Below, piece by piece: positions 37,230 to 46,107 of a stretch of DNA of 64,000 bases. The notes beneath the pieces are model-generated. The model had not been told where the DNA came from. It ran no database searches and saw only the letters and a list, made by a program, of their open reading frames with translations. The stretch is from contig NZ_CP011412.1 of NCBI RefSeq assembly GCF_001007875.1, positions 310,001 through 374,000 on the forward strand, in the 5' to 3' direction. Position numbers and translations under genes: made by a program. The stretch is from Sedimenticola thiotaurini. Its GTDB lineage: Bacteria; Pseudomonadota; Gammaproteobacteria; Chromatiales; Chromatiaceae. Positions within the stretch are counted from its first letter, which is position 1. The number at the start of each line of letters is the position of its first letter.

Positions 37230-37434
37230 TCTGAAGGACTATTTCGCGACCGATTTTCAGGCGATGACCACCAGTGATTGGGTGGGCACCATCCTTACAG
37301 TGGTCATCTTCCTGTTAATGCTTGGTCTGTATGTTTATGTCTTGCGTCCAAAGAAACGGGATCACTTTGAAAAACAAAAGTACATCCCATTGGATGATGA
37401 ACAGATAAATAGCGGAGATAAAAATGGCGGATAA
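37222..37434 (+). CDS. ccoQ: cbb3 oxidase small subunit CcoQ
   Basis: This is a 70-residue protein with one TM helix (about 21-42, [21 protein letters not shown]) and a charged cytoplasmic tail ([19 protein letters not shown]). CcoQ stabilises the assembled cbb3 complex. It begins at GTG 37222 inside ccoO and ends inside the first codons of ccoP, so translation of all three is coupled. Sequence conservation in this family is low, and position is the strongest evidence. Confidence 0.88.
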   Translation: MNSLKDYFATDFQAMTTSDWVGTILTVVIFLLMLGLYVYVLRPKKRDHFEKQKYIPLDDEQINSGDKNGG

Positions 37435-38266
37435 AAATCCATTTCCGGGTGAAAACAATACCGGTCATATTTGGGACGATGATCTGCGGGAACTGAATAA
37501 TCCAGCACCACGCTGGTGGATGATCGCCTTCTGGGCTTCGATTCTCTGGTGGATTGCCTATGGCATCCTCTATCCCATGTGGCCGGGTCTGAACAGTTAT
37601 ACCAAGGGCATCATGGGCTGGACTCAGATTAACGAGTACAAGGAAGGCCTGGATGAAGTTCAGCAGGTTCGTTCGGTCTGGGAGAGCAAGCTGCAGGGCA
37701 TGACCGCAAAGGAGATTCTGGCGGATGAGGGCCTGACCAGTTACACGATTGCCTCAGCCAAAGTGCTGTTTGGTGATAACTGCGCTGCTTGTCACGGCTC
37801 CAGCGGCCAGGGTGGTCCTGATTTCCCGGTGCTTGTTGATGATGATTGGCTTTACGGTGGAGCAATTGAAACCATCGAGCAGACCATCACCAATGGCAGG
37901 AAGGGTATTATGACCTCGCATGCCAAGCTGCTGACCGATGAGGAGATCGATAAGCTGGCTGCTGCGGTGATGTCTGGCAATCCGGCTTCTGAGCCCCTGT
38001 TCATGGGTAAGGGTTGCTTCGCCTGTCACGGTCCCGACGGCAAAGGTATGCAGGCCCTCGGGTCAGCAAATCTCACCGATGCGGTGTGGCGCTTCAAGGC
38101 GGATGATCAGTTGGCCAGCGTCAAGCAGACCATTAAACATGGTGTTAATGACGCAAGCGATCCTCTGAGCCGTGAGGCAGAAATGCCTAAGTTTGGTGAT
38201 CGTCTGTCGGAGAATGACATCAAGAAGCTCGCTGTTTATGTCTACAAGTTAGGCGGTGGACAGTAA
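37424..38266 (+). CDS. ccoP: cbb3 oxidase subunit III (dihaem cyt c)
   Basis: This is a 280-residue dihaem cytochrome c that receives electrons from soluble or bc1-linked cytochromes. An N-terminal FixP-type segment (HIWDDDLRELNNPAPRWW) precedes a TM helix (about 32-53), and two cytochrome domains carry CAACH and CFACH. It is the last large subunit of the cco operon. An extended inverted repeat without a U-tract follows, then the CcoM-like small ORF. Confidence 0.95.
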   Translation: MADKNPFPGENNTGHIWDDDLRELNNPAPRWWMIAFWASILWWIAYGILYPMWPGLNSYTKGIMGWTQINEYKEGLDEVQQVRSVWESKLQGMTAKEILADEGLTSYTIASAKVLFGDNCAACHGSSGQGGPDFPVLVDDDWLYGGAIETIEQTITNGRKGIMTSHAKLLTDEEIDKLAAAVMSGNPASEPLFMGKGCFACHGPDGKGMQALGSANLTDAVWRFKADDQLASVKQTIKHGVNDASDPLSREAEMPKFGDRLSENDIKKLAVYVYKLGGGQ

Positions 38267-38279
38267 GCGGTCGCGTTAG

Positions 38280-38319
38280 ACCCTGCCGCCGGGAGAGCAT
38301 GCTCTTCTGACGGCAGGGT
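38280..38319 (+). other. Long intercistronic hairpin after ccoP
   Basis: ACCCTGCCG and CGGCAGGGT form a nine-base outer stem enclosing a second small palindrome (AGAGCATGCTCT). No U-tract follows, so it is less a terminator than an mRNA processing or stability element between ccoP and the small ORF. Confidence 0.6.
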
Positions 38320-38352
38320 GAACATTCAGGTAGTACATATCTGCGGAGGTAT

Positions 38353-38481
38353 ATGATGAATGTTGATGCAGTAGTAATTGGGTCTGTAGTTTCTGTCGCA
38401 ATTTGCGTAGTGATCGTTGTTTATTTGGGCTTCAAGGTGAAGGGGTTTATCGATAGGGACGCAGAGAACCATAGAAAATAA
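38353..38481 (+). CDS. ccoM: 42-residue membrane protein, candidate CcoM
   Basis: This is a short ORF of 42 codons plus stop with GGAGG seven bases before ATG 38353. The product is one TM helix (about 7-27) with a short N-terminal VDAVV and a charged tail (DRDAENHRK). In size, topology and the N-terminal pattern it resembles, as I recall it, CcoM, the small subunit found in the Pseudomonas stutzeri cbb3 structure. It sits between ccoP and a strong terminator, so it is the last gene of the oxidase transcript. The identification depends on position and topology more than on sequence. Confidence 0.6.
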   Translation: MMNVDAVVIGSVVSVAICVVIVVYLGFKVKGFIDRDAENHRK

Positions 38482-38504
38482 ATCCATTAAATTCATAGGT
38501 GTAT

Positions 38505-38531
38505 AAAAAAGGGGGGTGAACCCCCTTTTTT
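38505..38531 (+). terminator. Rho-independent terminator of the cco structural operon
   Basis: AAAAAAGGGGG pairs with CCCCCTTTTTT around a GTGAA loop. The A and T runs make it work in either direction. It lies 24 bases after the CcoM-like stop and separates the structural genes from the ccoG assembly operon. Confidence 0.92.
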
Positions 38532-38685
38532 ATTGGTGATATAATGCAGGGCGATTATTGACAAATCGCATTTTTCCAAACCTGCCCTTCCAGTAGACTT
38601 ATACTTACGGTTCATTGCGATTGTATGTCGTGCATTTCTTTGAGTATGCAAGGCGGTCTACAAGTGTTTTAGAGGAGTGATTTCG

Positions 38686-40119
38686 TTGAGTGGCAATCCA
38701 CAATCAAAACATGATGCAGTAGTTGATGAATTGTATGCGGAAGCGGGTCACTGGAAGATTAATACGGGTGAGGAGAAGATCCACGCAAAGCGTGTTCCTG
38801 GTAAGTGGCGTATCTGGAAATGGATAGCCAGCCTGGTGTGGGTTCCCTTTTTCCTCGGCCCCTATCTTCGATGGGATGACCGTCAGGCGGTTCTTTTCGA
38901 TATCCCAAATCGACAGTTTCACCTGCTGGGCGTAACAATTCTGCCGCAGGACTTCTGGATGCTCTCCCTGCTGCTGCTTTTCTTTGCCATTCTGCTAGCG
39001 GTGGTGACGGCGTTGGCCGGACGGGTCTGGTGTGGTTTTTTCTGCTTTCAGACAGTTTGGACTGACGTTTTCACCTGGCTTGAAGAGAAGTTGGAGGGGC
39101 CGCCACAGAAACGCAAGAAGCTGGATCAGGGGCCCCTTACCCTCACCAAGGTGAGAATCAAGGCGACCAAACATCTGATCTGGATAGTTATTGCCGCACT
39201 GACCGGTATCTCTTTCGTGGCCTGGTTTACGGATGCCTACCAGTTGTGGATTGATCTGGTCAACTTTAATCTTGCTCCTACGGCAGTTATCACGATCCTG
39301 CTTTTCATCGCGGGTACTTATGTGCTGGCCGGTTATCTGCGTGAGCAGGCCTGTTTCTGGCTCTGTCCCTATGCCCGTATTCAGGGTGTGATGGTCGACA
39401 ATACCACAGTGCTTCCCACTTACGATTTCCATCGTGGGGAACCCCGTGGACGGGTTAAAAAAGGTGCTAAAGATGCCGATAGCTCCACCGGCGATTGTGT
39501 CGATTGCAACCAGTGTGTGGCGGTCTGTCCCACCGGCGTAGATATTCGGGCGGGGCAGCAGGAGGGGTGTATTACCTGCGCCCTCTGTATTGATGCCTGT
39601 AATTCGGTGATGGAAAAGGTCGGGCGGCCAAAGGGATTGATCCGCTATGAGTCGCTGGATATGCTGAACGGCAAAGAGAACCGGCCCATGCACAAGCGGC
39701 CGCGGGTGTGGGTGTACAGTCTGGTGTTGTTGTTGGCTATCACCGGTATTGGGTATGGCATGGCTACGCTGGACGCTATTGAAATCAAGGTGATTCATTC
39801 CCGGCAGCCACTCTACGTGCTGCAGAGTGATGGCTCAATCCAGAATAAATACACCATCAAGGTATTGAACAAGTTGACCGAAGATCTTAAGGTCAGCATT
39901 ACTGTTCCGGGAGTGGACGGGGCGGTTCTGGTAGGTGCAGATGAACCGGTCACCGCGCGAAAAGGTGCGGTGACACCGCGAACTGTGTTTGTGCGTATTC
40001 CACGTGACAAACTCAAGGTTGAGTCTCAACCACTGGTGTTTTATGCCGAGTCTACGGATAAAACCGGCAAGCGGTTGGTCAGTAAACGAGAAAGTGTATT
40101 CATCGGACCAAAGCAGTAA
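38686..40119 (+). CDS. ccoG: Cytochrome oxidase assembly protein CcoG (Cu(II) reductase-type ferredoxin)
   Basis: This is a 477-residue polyferredoxin membrane protein that reduces Cu(II) to Cu(I) for cbb3 assembly. Four to five TM helices surround an iron-sulfur region: GRVWCGFFCFQTVW, CFWLCPYARIQG, CVDCNQCVAVCPTG and CITCALCIDACN. The C-terminal part is an Ig-like periplasmic domain. Frames open at GTG 38677, but AGAGGAG overlaps it, so TTG 38686 (reading MSGNPQSKHD) is the better start. It begins the ccoG-H-I-S assembly operon. Confidence 0.94.
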   Translation: MSGNPQSKHDAVVDELYAEAGHWKINTGEEKIHAKRVPGKWRIWKWIASLVWVPFFLGPYLRWDDRQAVLFDIPNRQFHLLGVTILPQDFWMLSLLLLFFAILLAVVTALAGRVWCGFFCFQTVWTDVFTWLEEKLEGPPQKRKKLDQGPLTLTKVRIKATKHLIWIVIAALTGISFVAWFTDAYQLWIDLVNFNLAPTAVITILLFIAGTYVLAGYLREQACFWLCPYARIQGVMVDNTTVLPTYDFHRGEPRGRVKKGAKDADSSTGDCVDCNQCVAVCPTGVDIRAGQQEGCITCALCIDACNSVMEKVGRPKGLIRYESLDMLNGKENRPMHKRPRVWVYSLVLLLAITGIGYGMATLDAIEIKVIHSRQPLYVLQSDGSIQNKYTIKVLNKLTEDLKVSITVPGVDGAVLVGADEPVTARKGAVTPRTVFVRIPRDKLKVESQPLVFYAESTDKTGKRLVSKRESVFIGPKQ

Positions 40120-40165
40120 CGATATTACACCCTCTCTTCAAGGTGTGTGGATTACTAGTAGGCAG

Positions 40166-40191
40166 GAGTCCGGAATTTCTATTCCGGACTC
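40166..40191 (+). other. Intercistronic hairpin before ccoH
   Basis: GAGTCCGGAA and TTCCGGACTC form a perfect ten-base stem with a six-base loop, ending 18 bases before the ccoH start. No U-run follows. It may tune message stability or access to the ribosome site. Confidence 0.6.
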
Positions 40192-40209
40192 TAGCTGTAA
40201 GAGGCTGAT

Positions 40210-40713
40210 GTGACGACGATGACTGAAAAGCAATCTCCCTGGCGCAATCCGTGGGTACAGGGCTGGATCGGATTGTTAGTGGTGTTTCTGATGGCCAACG
40301 GGGTGATGATCTACCTGGCGCTGACCAACAACCCAGGGCTGGTGGTGGATGACTACTATGAGCGTGGGCAGGATTATGAAAAGAACATGCTCAAACGGCA
40401 AGCTCGTGATCCCGGCTGGGAAATGAAAGTGATTGCTCCCGAGCGCGTCGACGTCGGCATTCCGGCCCGTTATGGTGTTCGGATTACTGGTTCAGACGGC
40501 TATCCGGTAGCCCCCGATTTGGTCACTTTCTATGCCTATCGGCCGGCCAATTCAAAATTGGATTTTTCCATCCCAATGGAAGCTACCGATTCCGGCGTCT
40601 ATGAAGCCAATGTCAGCTTCCCCCAACTGGGCGTGTGGGATATTCTTATCAGCGCGAAGCATGGGGATGATGAATATAATCTGCCGTACAGGGTTAGTGC
40701 GGGCGTCAACTAA
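40210..40713 (+). CDS. ccoH: FixH/CcoH family cbb3 assembly protein
   Basis: This is a 167-residue inner-membrane protein with one N-terminal helix (about 20-38) and a periplasmic Ig-like domain. The segment VVDDYYERGQDYEKNM just after the helix is the FixH signature. CcoH/FixH interacts with cbb3 subunits during assembly. The start may be GTG 40210 (AGAGG close upstream) or ATG 40219. It is flanked by two hairpins and followed by ccoI. Confidence 0.92.
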   Translation: MTTMTEKQSPWRNPWVQGWIGLLVVFLMANGVMIYLALTNNPGLVVDDYYERGQDYEKNMLKRQARDPGWEMKVIAPERVDVGIPARYGVRITGSDGYPVAPDLVTFYAYRPANSKLDFSIPMEATDSGVYEANVSFPQLGVWDILISAKHGDDEYNLPYRVSAGVN

Positions 40714-40788
40714 GCCGTTATACTGACGGTTGGGTTGACTGCTCGGTCCATTACACGGCTGTCTCTCTGTGACATCAAAATTCCCCCG

Positions 40789-40808
40789 GCCGGGCAGAGA
40801 TGCCCGGC
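40789..40808. other. Hairpin between ccoH and ccoI
   Basis: GCCGGGCA and TGCCCGGC form a perfect eight-base stem with a GAGA loop, 76 bases after the ccoH stop. There is no U-tract on the plus strand. It is a third stable stem between cco genes. Confidence 0.6.
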
Positions 40809-40899
40809 ATACTCTTATGTAAAGAAAGAAAAGGTGAGTGGTCGCATTCGGCCAGGCCTGTTGAAGAGTTGATCATATGTTAGTGGGGAGTTCCTCCAG

Positions 40900-43386
40900 G
40901 TGAGTGCCAATAGTTCTAAACAGTGCTTTCATTGCACACTTCCGGTGCCAGTTGATGAAGAAGTAGTGGCGTTCATCAAGGGTGAGCAACGGGAGTTCTG
41001 TTGTAACGGCTGTAAGTCTGTTTGTGAGGCGATTTATGCCGCTGGCCTGGATGGCTTTTATCAGCGGATGGGCGATGGTACAGCGCTCGCCCCACCTCCT
41101 GAACTGCCCAAACAGCTGGCCCTTTATGATCTGGATGAGGTACAGGAAGAGTTCGTGGATAGCCTGGGTGAGACTCGGGATATCCATCTGCTGGTGGAGG
41201 GGATTCACTGCGCCGCCTGTGTCTGGCTGATCGAACATTCCTTGCTGAACATGGCGGGTGTCACACAGGCGCGGGTTAATTTGTCCGGTAGGCGACTGCA
41301 CGTGTCCTGGGATAACAGTCGCCTCAAACTCTCTGACATTATTCGACGCCTGGGCCAGATCGGTTACGGCGCAGTGCCCTACGATCCGGATGCCGCCGAG
41401 GATCGGCTCAAACGTGAAAACCAGCACCTGCTTTATCGCATGGGATTTGCCGGTTTCACCATGATGAACCTGTTATGGATCTCTATTGCGCTCTATAGCG
41501 GGGCAGACAAGGGTGAGTTCCGTACGCTGTTTCAGTGGGTCGGCTTTTTCCTGGCAACCCCCACCCTGATCTATTCCGGTTATCCCTTCTTCAAGGGGGC
41601 CTGGTCCGGGCTGAGAAACCTCCACCTGGGTATGGATGTGCCCATAGCGATTGGCGCCAGTATCACCTATCTCTATTCCATCTACGTGATGCTGAGTGGT
41701 ACCACCACCGGCGAAGTCTACTATGACACAGTGGTCAATTTCATTTTCGTAATCCTGGTCGGACGCTATCTGGAGGCGATTTCCAAGCGCCAGGCGGTGG
41801 CCTCCACCCAGCGGCTGCTGGATCTGCAACCCCGGGTGGCGACACGGCTGTCAGCGGAAGGGGAGAAGGTGGTACCCATACGTTCGATCAAACCGGGTGA
41901 CCGGGTCCTGGTCAGACCAGGTGAACGGATTCCGGTCGATGGCGTGATTCTGGAAGGTCAAAGTGCTGTCGATGAAGCTATGCTGACCGGTGAATCGGTG
42001 CCGGTGACCAAAACTACCGGGATGACCGTCTCCGCAGGCACCATCAACGGCCATGGTGCCCTGCAGGTCGAAGTGACCGGGCTGCTGAAAGACAGCGCCC
42101 TTGGCAGGATCATTCGCCTGGTGGAAGAGGCTCAGGCCAGTAAGGCGCCCATCCAATGTATGGCAGACCGGATTGTGCCCTGGTTTGTCGCTATCACCAT
42201 CGGGCTGGCAACCGCCACGTTCTTCTGGTGGTTGGAAACTGACTTTGAGACGGCTCTGATGGCCGCAACGGCCGTGCTGATCATCACCTGTCCCTGTGCT
42301 TTCGGACTGGCGACCCCCATGTCCATTGCCGTGGCCACCGGCCTGGGAGCGCGTTACGGGATCCTGATCAGAAATGGCGATGTGCTGGAGCGCTTTTCAT
42401 CGATCAATCATTTTGTATTTGATAAAACCGGCACCCTGACGGAAGGCGCGATGCGGGTTACGGTGATCCAGACCAAAAATACGCTGTGGAGACCGGGCAC
42501 TCCGGCGGATCAGGAAGTTCGCCAGTTACTCGGGCAGTTGTTGGCGGTCGAGCAATTTTCTGAACATCCGGTAGCCACTGCCCTGGTGGAGTGTGCTGAA
42601 TCGATCGGTTTGAAAAGGCAGCAGTTACAGGGAAAAGCGTTTGTTAACCGTCCCGGCTATGGGGTCTCGGCACGGGTTAATGGTGCAGATGTGGTGATCG
42701 GTAATCCGGCCTGGTTGAAGGAAAACGGAGTGACAGGAGAAGCAAAATTCCAGGAGTTGGCGGATCAGCTGGGTCAGCTCGGCACCGGTTCACTGCACTG
42801 CGCCGTGAATGGTCTGGAGTGTGCCCTGGTCGGCGTGGAGGATCCGCTCAGAGATGATGCGGCCAGCTTGGTGGCGGATCTTAAGGCGGCTGGAATGGAG
42901 CTGACCATGCTGAGTGGTGATCAGCAGCGTACTGCGGAGGCAATAGCTGCCCGGCTGGGGGATATGGACGTGATTGCCGAAGTGCTGCCGGAGCAGAAAG
43001 ACCAGGTTATCGCCAGCTTACAGAAAAACGACCACCAGGTGGCCATGGTGGGTGATGGTGTAAACGATGCACCGGCGCTGGTACGGGCCGATGTGGGAAT
43101 CGCCCTGGGTTCCGGCACCGATGTCTCCATTGCCAGCGCCGATATCGTGTTGATGAGCAGCGAACTGAAAAAGGTGCGGCTGGCTTCCGGGTTGTCCCGA
43201 CGCACGTTGCGCACAATACGGCAGAACATCGGCATCTCAATCACGTATAATCTGATCATGGTACCGCTGGCGATGTCTGCCCTGGTGACACCGCTGGTGG
43301 CGGCTATTTCGATGCCGATCAGTTCCCTGCTGGTAATAGGCAATGCTGCACGCATCCGCACCCTGTTTAGAGGCGAACAACGATGA
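40900..43386 (+). CDS. ccoI: Copper-exporting P1B-type ATPase for cbb3 assembly (CcoI/FixI)
   Basis: This 828-residue pump moves Cu(I) across the inner membrane to metallate cbb3. Domains in order: an N-terminal cysteine module (CFHCTLPVP and FCCNGC), a heavy-metal-associated domain (GIHCAAC), eight TM helices, the metal-site CPC motif ([10 protein letters not shown]), the phosphorylation motif DKTGTLT, SEHP and [10 protein letters not shown]. All catalytic motifs are intact. The start is GTG 40900 behind GGGGAG. It is paralogous to the ATPase at 49.3-51.7 kb, which has the same N-terminal module. Confidence 0.95.
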   Translation: MSANSSKQCFHCTLPVPVDEEVVAFIKGEQREFCCNGCKSVCEAIYAAGLDGFYQRMGDGTALAPPPELPKQLALYDLDEVQEEFVDSLGETRDIHLLVEGIHCAACVWLIEHSLLNMAGVTQARVNLSGRRLHVSWDNSRLKLSDIIRRLGQIGYGAVPYDPDAAEDRLKRENQHLLYRMGFAGFTMMNLLWISIALYSGADKGEFRTLFQWVGFFLATPTLIYSGYPFFKGAWSGLRNLHLGMDVPIAIGASITYLYSIYVMLSGTTTGEVYYDTVVNFIFVILVGRYLEAISKRQAVASTQRLLDLQPRVATRLSAEGEKVVPIRSIKPGDRVLVRPGERIPVDGVILEGQSAVDEAMLTGESVPVTKTTGMTVSAGTINGHGALQVEVTGLLKDSALGRIIRLVEEAQASKAPIQCMADRIVPWFVAITIGLATATFFWWLETDFETALMAATAVLIITCPCAFGLATPMSIAVATGLGARYGILIRNGDVLERFSSINHFVFDKTGTLTEGAMRVTVIQTKNTLWRPGTPADQEVRQLLGQLLAVEQFSEHPVATALVECAESIGLKRQQLQGKAFVNRPGYGVSARVNGADVVIGNPAWLKENGVTGEAKFQELADQLGQLGTGSLHCAVNGLECALVGVEDPLRDDAASLVADLKAAGMELTMLSGDQQRTAEAIAARLGDMDVIAEVLPEQKDQVIASLQKNDHQVAMVGDGVNDAPALVRADVGIALGSGTDVSIASADIVLMSSELKKVRLASGLSRRTLRTIRQNIGISITYNLIMVPLAMSALVTPLVAAISMPISSLLVIGNAARIRTLFRGEQR

Positions 43387-43414
43387 GTGACTATTTCGAA
43401 ACTGGAGTGGCCGC

Positions 43415-43630
43415 ATGGATGTAATCTATGGATTGATTCCCGGCATGCTGATACTGGGCCTGGTGGGGGTAGTGGTATTTTTCTGGGCTGCGAAAAGCGG
43501 GCAATTTGATGATCTGGAAGGCGAGGCCAGTCGCATCCTGATGGATGATGACCTCACTGAGACCAAACCGACCCAGCCTGATAAAAATTCTCAGGATGCC
43601 AACGGTGACAAGTCGGATAAAACCGATTAA
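43415..43630 (+). CDS. ccoS: cbb3 oxidase maturation protein CcoS
   Basis: This is a 71-residue protein with one TM helix (about 5-26), then KSGQFDDLEGEASRIL, the CcoS signature, and an acidic variable tail. CcoS is needed for inserting haem or copper cofactors into cbb3. It follows ccoI by 28 bases and completes ccoGHIS. Confidence 0.92.
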   Translation: MDVIYGLIPGMLILGLVGVVVFFWAAKSGQFDDLEGEASRILMDDDLTETKPTQPDKNSQDANGDKSDKTD

Positions 43631-43684
43631 GTCACAGTCAAGGATGGATGATTTCTCTCCAGCTTCAGTGGGCGGGCCGTAGCA

Positions 43685-44011
43685 GTGAACCTCAATGACC
43701 CGTTTGGTCGGGTAGAACAGAAACAGCAGCGCAGTTACGAATCGCTCAGGCGTTCACTGCAGGAAGCCGGCGTCAGCACGCCTGCACAGGGTGATGCGGT
43801 ACTGAAAGGCATGCTCAGACGGGCAGCGGTAGTGACGCTGCTGGTTGTCCTGATAACCGTGGTGGTGGCGTTCCTGTTTCCCAAACTGATGGCCGCGGTA
43901 CTGGTACTGGCGGTGATTATCCTGTTCTGGCTGTTGGTGACGACGCTGAACGGCTACAGCCTTGTCCGGCGTTATATCCAGGATGAGCTTTCCAAGGACC
44001 GGAGCAGCTGA
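43685..44011 (+). CDS. Hypothetical membrane protein, 108 aa
   Basis: A basic, helical N-terminal third is followed by two adjoining TM helices (about 46-66 and 69-89) and a short charged tail. The start is GTG 43685. It lies 54 bases after ccoS on the same strand and may be the last gene of the assembly operon. I do not recognise the family. A role in oxidase assembly is possible only by position. Confidence 0.6.
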   Translation: MNLNDPFGRVEQKQQRSYESLRRSLQEAGVSTPAQGDAVLKGMLRRAAVVTLLVVLITVVVAFLFPKLMAAVLVLAVIILFWLLVTTLNGYSLVRRYIQDELSKDRSS

Positions 44012-44121
44012 TTCCACGGACTGACCGGTTAGGGATCACCGTTAAGATCGAAAGCAGCAAGGCTGGTCGACCCACTTCTTGCCCATCTCCAGGTTATCCG
44101 GGGGCGCTATCCAGTCGGAAC

Positions 44122-44796
44122 CTACTGATTTTCTGACGACTTAACCAATGGTTTTAAAATCTGCCCAAAATCAGCCGGGTTGACGTATTGAAACACCTCT
44201 TTTTCGTCCGGGTTGACGGCAATGTCCAGGCCTTTTTCCGGGTAGAGCCAGTGTGTGGTTGACGACTCTGCTTCCTGAATCTTGCGATCCGGCTCACCAA
44301 AGCGGCTGCTGATGAGTTCCTCGTCGAGATCAGCGGCGGGGATATAGGTGATAAAGGCAACCTTCTCCCGGGCCAGCTGCTCCATGTCGCTACTGGATAG
44401 GTCTACTTTCCTGGCTCCGGTGCCCAGTTTGCTGATCCGTTCGCCCCGTTCAAACATAGCTTTGGCGCGCGCTTCAGGAAGATCCATGGTAAGGACCACA
44501 TCGGCCTTTAATCCGCTCAGATAGATGCTCTGGAAATAGACTTCAATTACATAACGATCGTCCGGAGTCAGGAAGAGATTGGCTTTGCCCTTATCCTGAA
44601 AACTTTCACGTGCCTGGGCCAGATCGCTCTTTCCCAGCACGATATTGAAAACTGAAAGATTGCCCTGGGCGTCTACCTGGGTGTTCCATGGGAGTTTCGG
44701 GTGTTCATCCACCTTGCGCCCGCCAGGCAGCAGAATGGCGGCAGCCAGTGCGATCAGGGTTGCGATGAGTATGCCGAGAAAGATTTTGCGTTCCAC
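44122..44796 (-). CDS. Hypothetical membrane-anchored protein, 224 aa
   Basis: One N-terminal TM helix (about 5-24) anchors a roughly 195-residue domain with no recognised motif and no cysteines. It begins after a short basic start and reads as an extracytoplasmic alpha/beta domain (FNIVLGKSDLAQARESFQD and LYPEKGLDIAVNPDEKEV). The latter resembles families that compare a stored signature with a lipoprotein-like fold, but I cannot name one. It converges on the 108-aa membrane protein gene. Confidence 0.6.
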   Translation of the reverse strand: MERKIFLGILIATLIALAAAILLPGGRKVDEHPKLPWNTQVDAQGNLSVFNIVLGKSDLAQARESFQDKGKANLFLTPDDRYVIEVYFQSIYLSGLKADVVLTMDLPEARAKAMFERGERISKLGTGARKVDLSSSDMEQLAREKVAFITYIPAADLDEELISSRFGEPDRKIQEAESSTTHWLYPEKGLDIAVNPDEKEVFQYVNPADFGQILKPLVKSSENQ

Positions 44797-44935
44797 TGTT
44801 TCTCCTGCCTGTGGATGAACTCTGATTCGTTAGCAATATATGGAATAGCGGAATGGTTGCGAATTATCATTACGGCCATCCTGTCAGGCTGTTATTCTAC
44901 CCGACAATGGTTCTTGAGAATATGGTGCGACGATA

Positions 44936-45094
44936 ATGGGTAACACACTCTGGTTTATTAACCTGCTAAAGGATCAGCCCTGGATCGGTTTTCTGATTGG
45001 TCTGGCCTTTGTCACGGTCATGTTCGGGTCAAAGAATCTGGTGATCTATTTTTACGCGCGCCATAAAGCAAAACAGACCGATGAGAGCGCCTGA
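44936..45094 (+). CDS. Possible small membrane protein, 52 aa
   Basis: This is a 52-codon ORF (reading MGNTLWFINLLKDQPWIGFL at its start) with one TM helix at about 16-38 and a basic tail (YARHKAKQTDESA). The positive-inside pattern fits a real small membrane protein. The ribosome site is weak. It is divergent from the 224-aa gene and precedes the long leader of the second haem-copper operon. Confidence 0.45.
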   Translation: MGNTLWFINLLKDQPWIGFLIGLAFVTVMFGSKNLVIYFYARHKAKQTDESA

Positions 45095-45403
45095 GCGAAA
45101 ATGCAGGCTTGCATTGGTCCAATCCCGCTTCTTACCTGGCTCATCGTGTAATCGCACCGCCCGGACTTCCCAGTAAGGGCGGGGTAATCCAACCAGCTGA
45201 TAGGGATCGGTACGCCTTATTCCTTCTCTCCTGTTCCCTGGCGTTTTTCTCCTGCCAATTTCACATTCTCAATTCAGCCTGCCCTGTGACTGCTTCCATT
45301 TGATCGTCGACTTGCCAACCAGTCGATCATCAAGGATTAATAAAGCTGGTCAGCCGGTTGCGTCGTTTTTCAAGTTATCGCATAAGGTTGCTTATGTAAC
45401 TAA

Positions 45404-45417
45404 TTGATTTGGATAAA
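45404..45417. promoter_or_regulatory. FNR-like site in the leader of the NOR-like operon
   Basis: TTGATttggATAAA matches 9 of 10 positions of the FNR consensus. It is about 700 bases upstream of the first gene, so it would need a long leader or a small transcript to be relevant. Confidence 0.3.
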
Positions 45418-45680
45418 CAGGTAACAGTGCGGCCAGGTTGTGGTAGCCTCCGGTCCCAGGTGAACAGCTATAACGGGACAGCAATTAGCAAGTACGCCCC
45501 TTCTTTGCAAAGGTCTGCTTACTGTACCAGTATTCTTTTAAAACTCCGTGATGATTGTGACATCCTGTGCCAGATATGGGATGGAAATGGATCATGGAGA
45601 TTCCTAGCAAGACGTGATTTTCAATACGTAGTTCTACGTGATTATGTAGTTATTAAATAACCATAATAAAAAAATACCAT

Positions 45681-45700
45681 AAAAATCATAATGATTTTTT
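45681..45700. other. AT palindrome, possible weak terminator
   Basis: AAAAATCAT and ATGATTTTT form a nine-base stem around one base, ending in a run of T. It is followed by AAGGAATGG. It could end a short leader transcript or bind a regulator. Confidence 0.4.
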
Positions 45701-45955
45701 AAGGAATGGAATCAGTCTTAACTTTTTATAGGAATCCGGGGCCACTCTGATAACAAAAGGCGGTACATAACTTGCATAGCTGGACGGTTAAGGTGGGTTT
45801 GCTTGCGTTGCGGGAAGCAGTTTTACGCACATACCTGTCCGGAATGGACCCATGGAGGTCATTCGATATTTAAGTTGATCATTCAAGAATCGACAGCACT
45901 GCAGGGATGCCAGACAGCGTATTTATAAAAACAGTCACCTTGAGGAGGATGTTTC

Positions 45956-45994
45956 ATGCCATTCGCTTTGATATTTGCAACTGAACCCGGTTAA
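45956..45994 (+). CDS. 12-residue leader-peptide candidate
   Basis: ATG 45956 has GAGGAGG at ideal seven-base spacing, the best ribosome site in the leader, yet the frame ends after 12 codons (MPFALIFATEPG). Such an arrangement 110 bases upstream of an operon is typical of leader peptides. Small imperfect stems lie downstream (CCATT/AATGG near 46045). It could equally be a decayed gene start. Confidence 0.35.
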   Translation: MPFALIFATEPG

Positions 45995-46107
45995 TCCACC
46001 GCTCGTTCGATTTCTGCTGTTATCCAATAACGGTCCGCCATTGGCAGCAATGGTATGTCGGCTGTGGGGGTTCGTTTGTCTCTTAATCATTGATGAGGTA
46101 TCAGAAA

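Larger units (their letters stand above)
45095..46107 (+). other. Roughly 1-kb non-coding leader before the second haem-copper operon
   Basis: No convincing gene of normal size is found. It holds an FNR-like half-match (45404-45417), an AT-rich palindrome AAAAATCAT/ATGATTTTT (45681-45699), and a 12-codon ORF with an excellent ribosome site (45956-45994). A weak frame at 45409-45660 has no credible start. Its unusual length suggests complex regulation or an unseen RNA. Confidence 0.5.

Noticed and set aside
35089-38266. cbb3 genes considered as an unusual oxidase
   Set aside because: CcoN has the normal histidines and the AHHLQY tyrosine, CcoO and CcoP have normal haem motifs, and gene order is standard, so this is an ordinary cbb3 oxidase.
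38551-38572. GCGATT/AATCGC palindrome with a TTGAC half-site before ccoG, considered as an FNR box or terminator
   Set aside because: Only one half of the FNR consensus fits, and the strong terminator just upstream already explains the end of the ccoNOQP transcript.
45409-45660. 83-codon frame in the 1-kb leader
   Set aside because: It starts only at a TTG without a ribosome site, and its last part is generated by a TACGTAG-type repeat.
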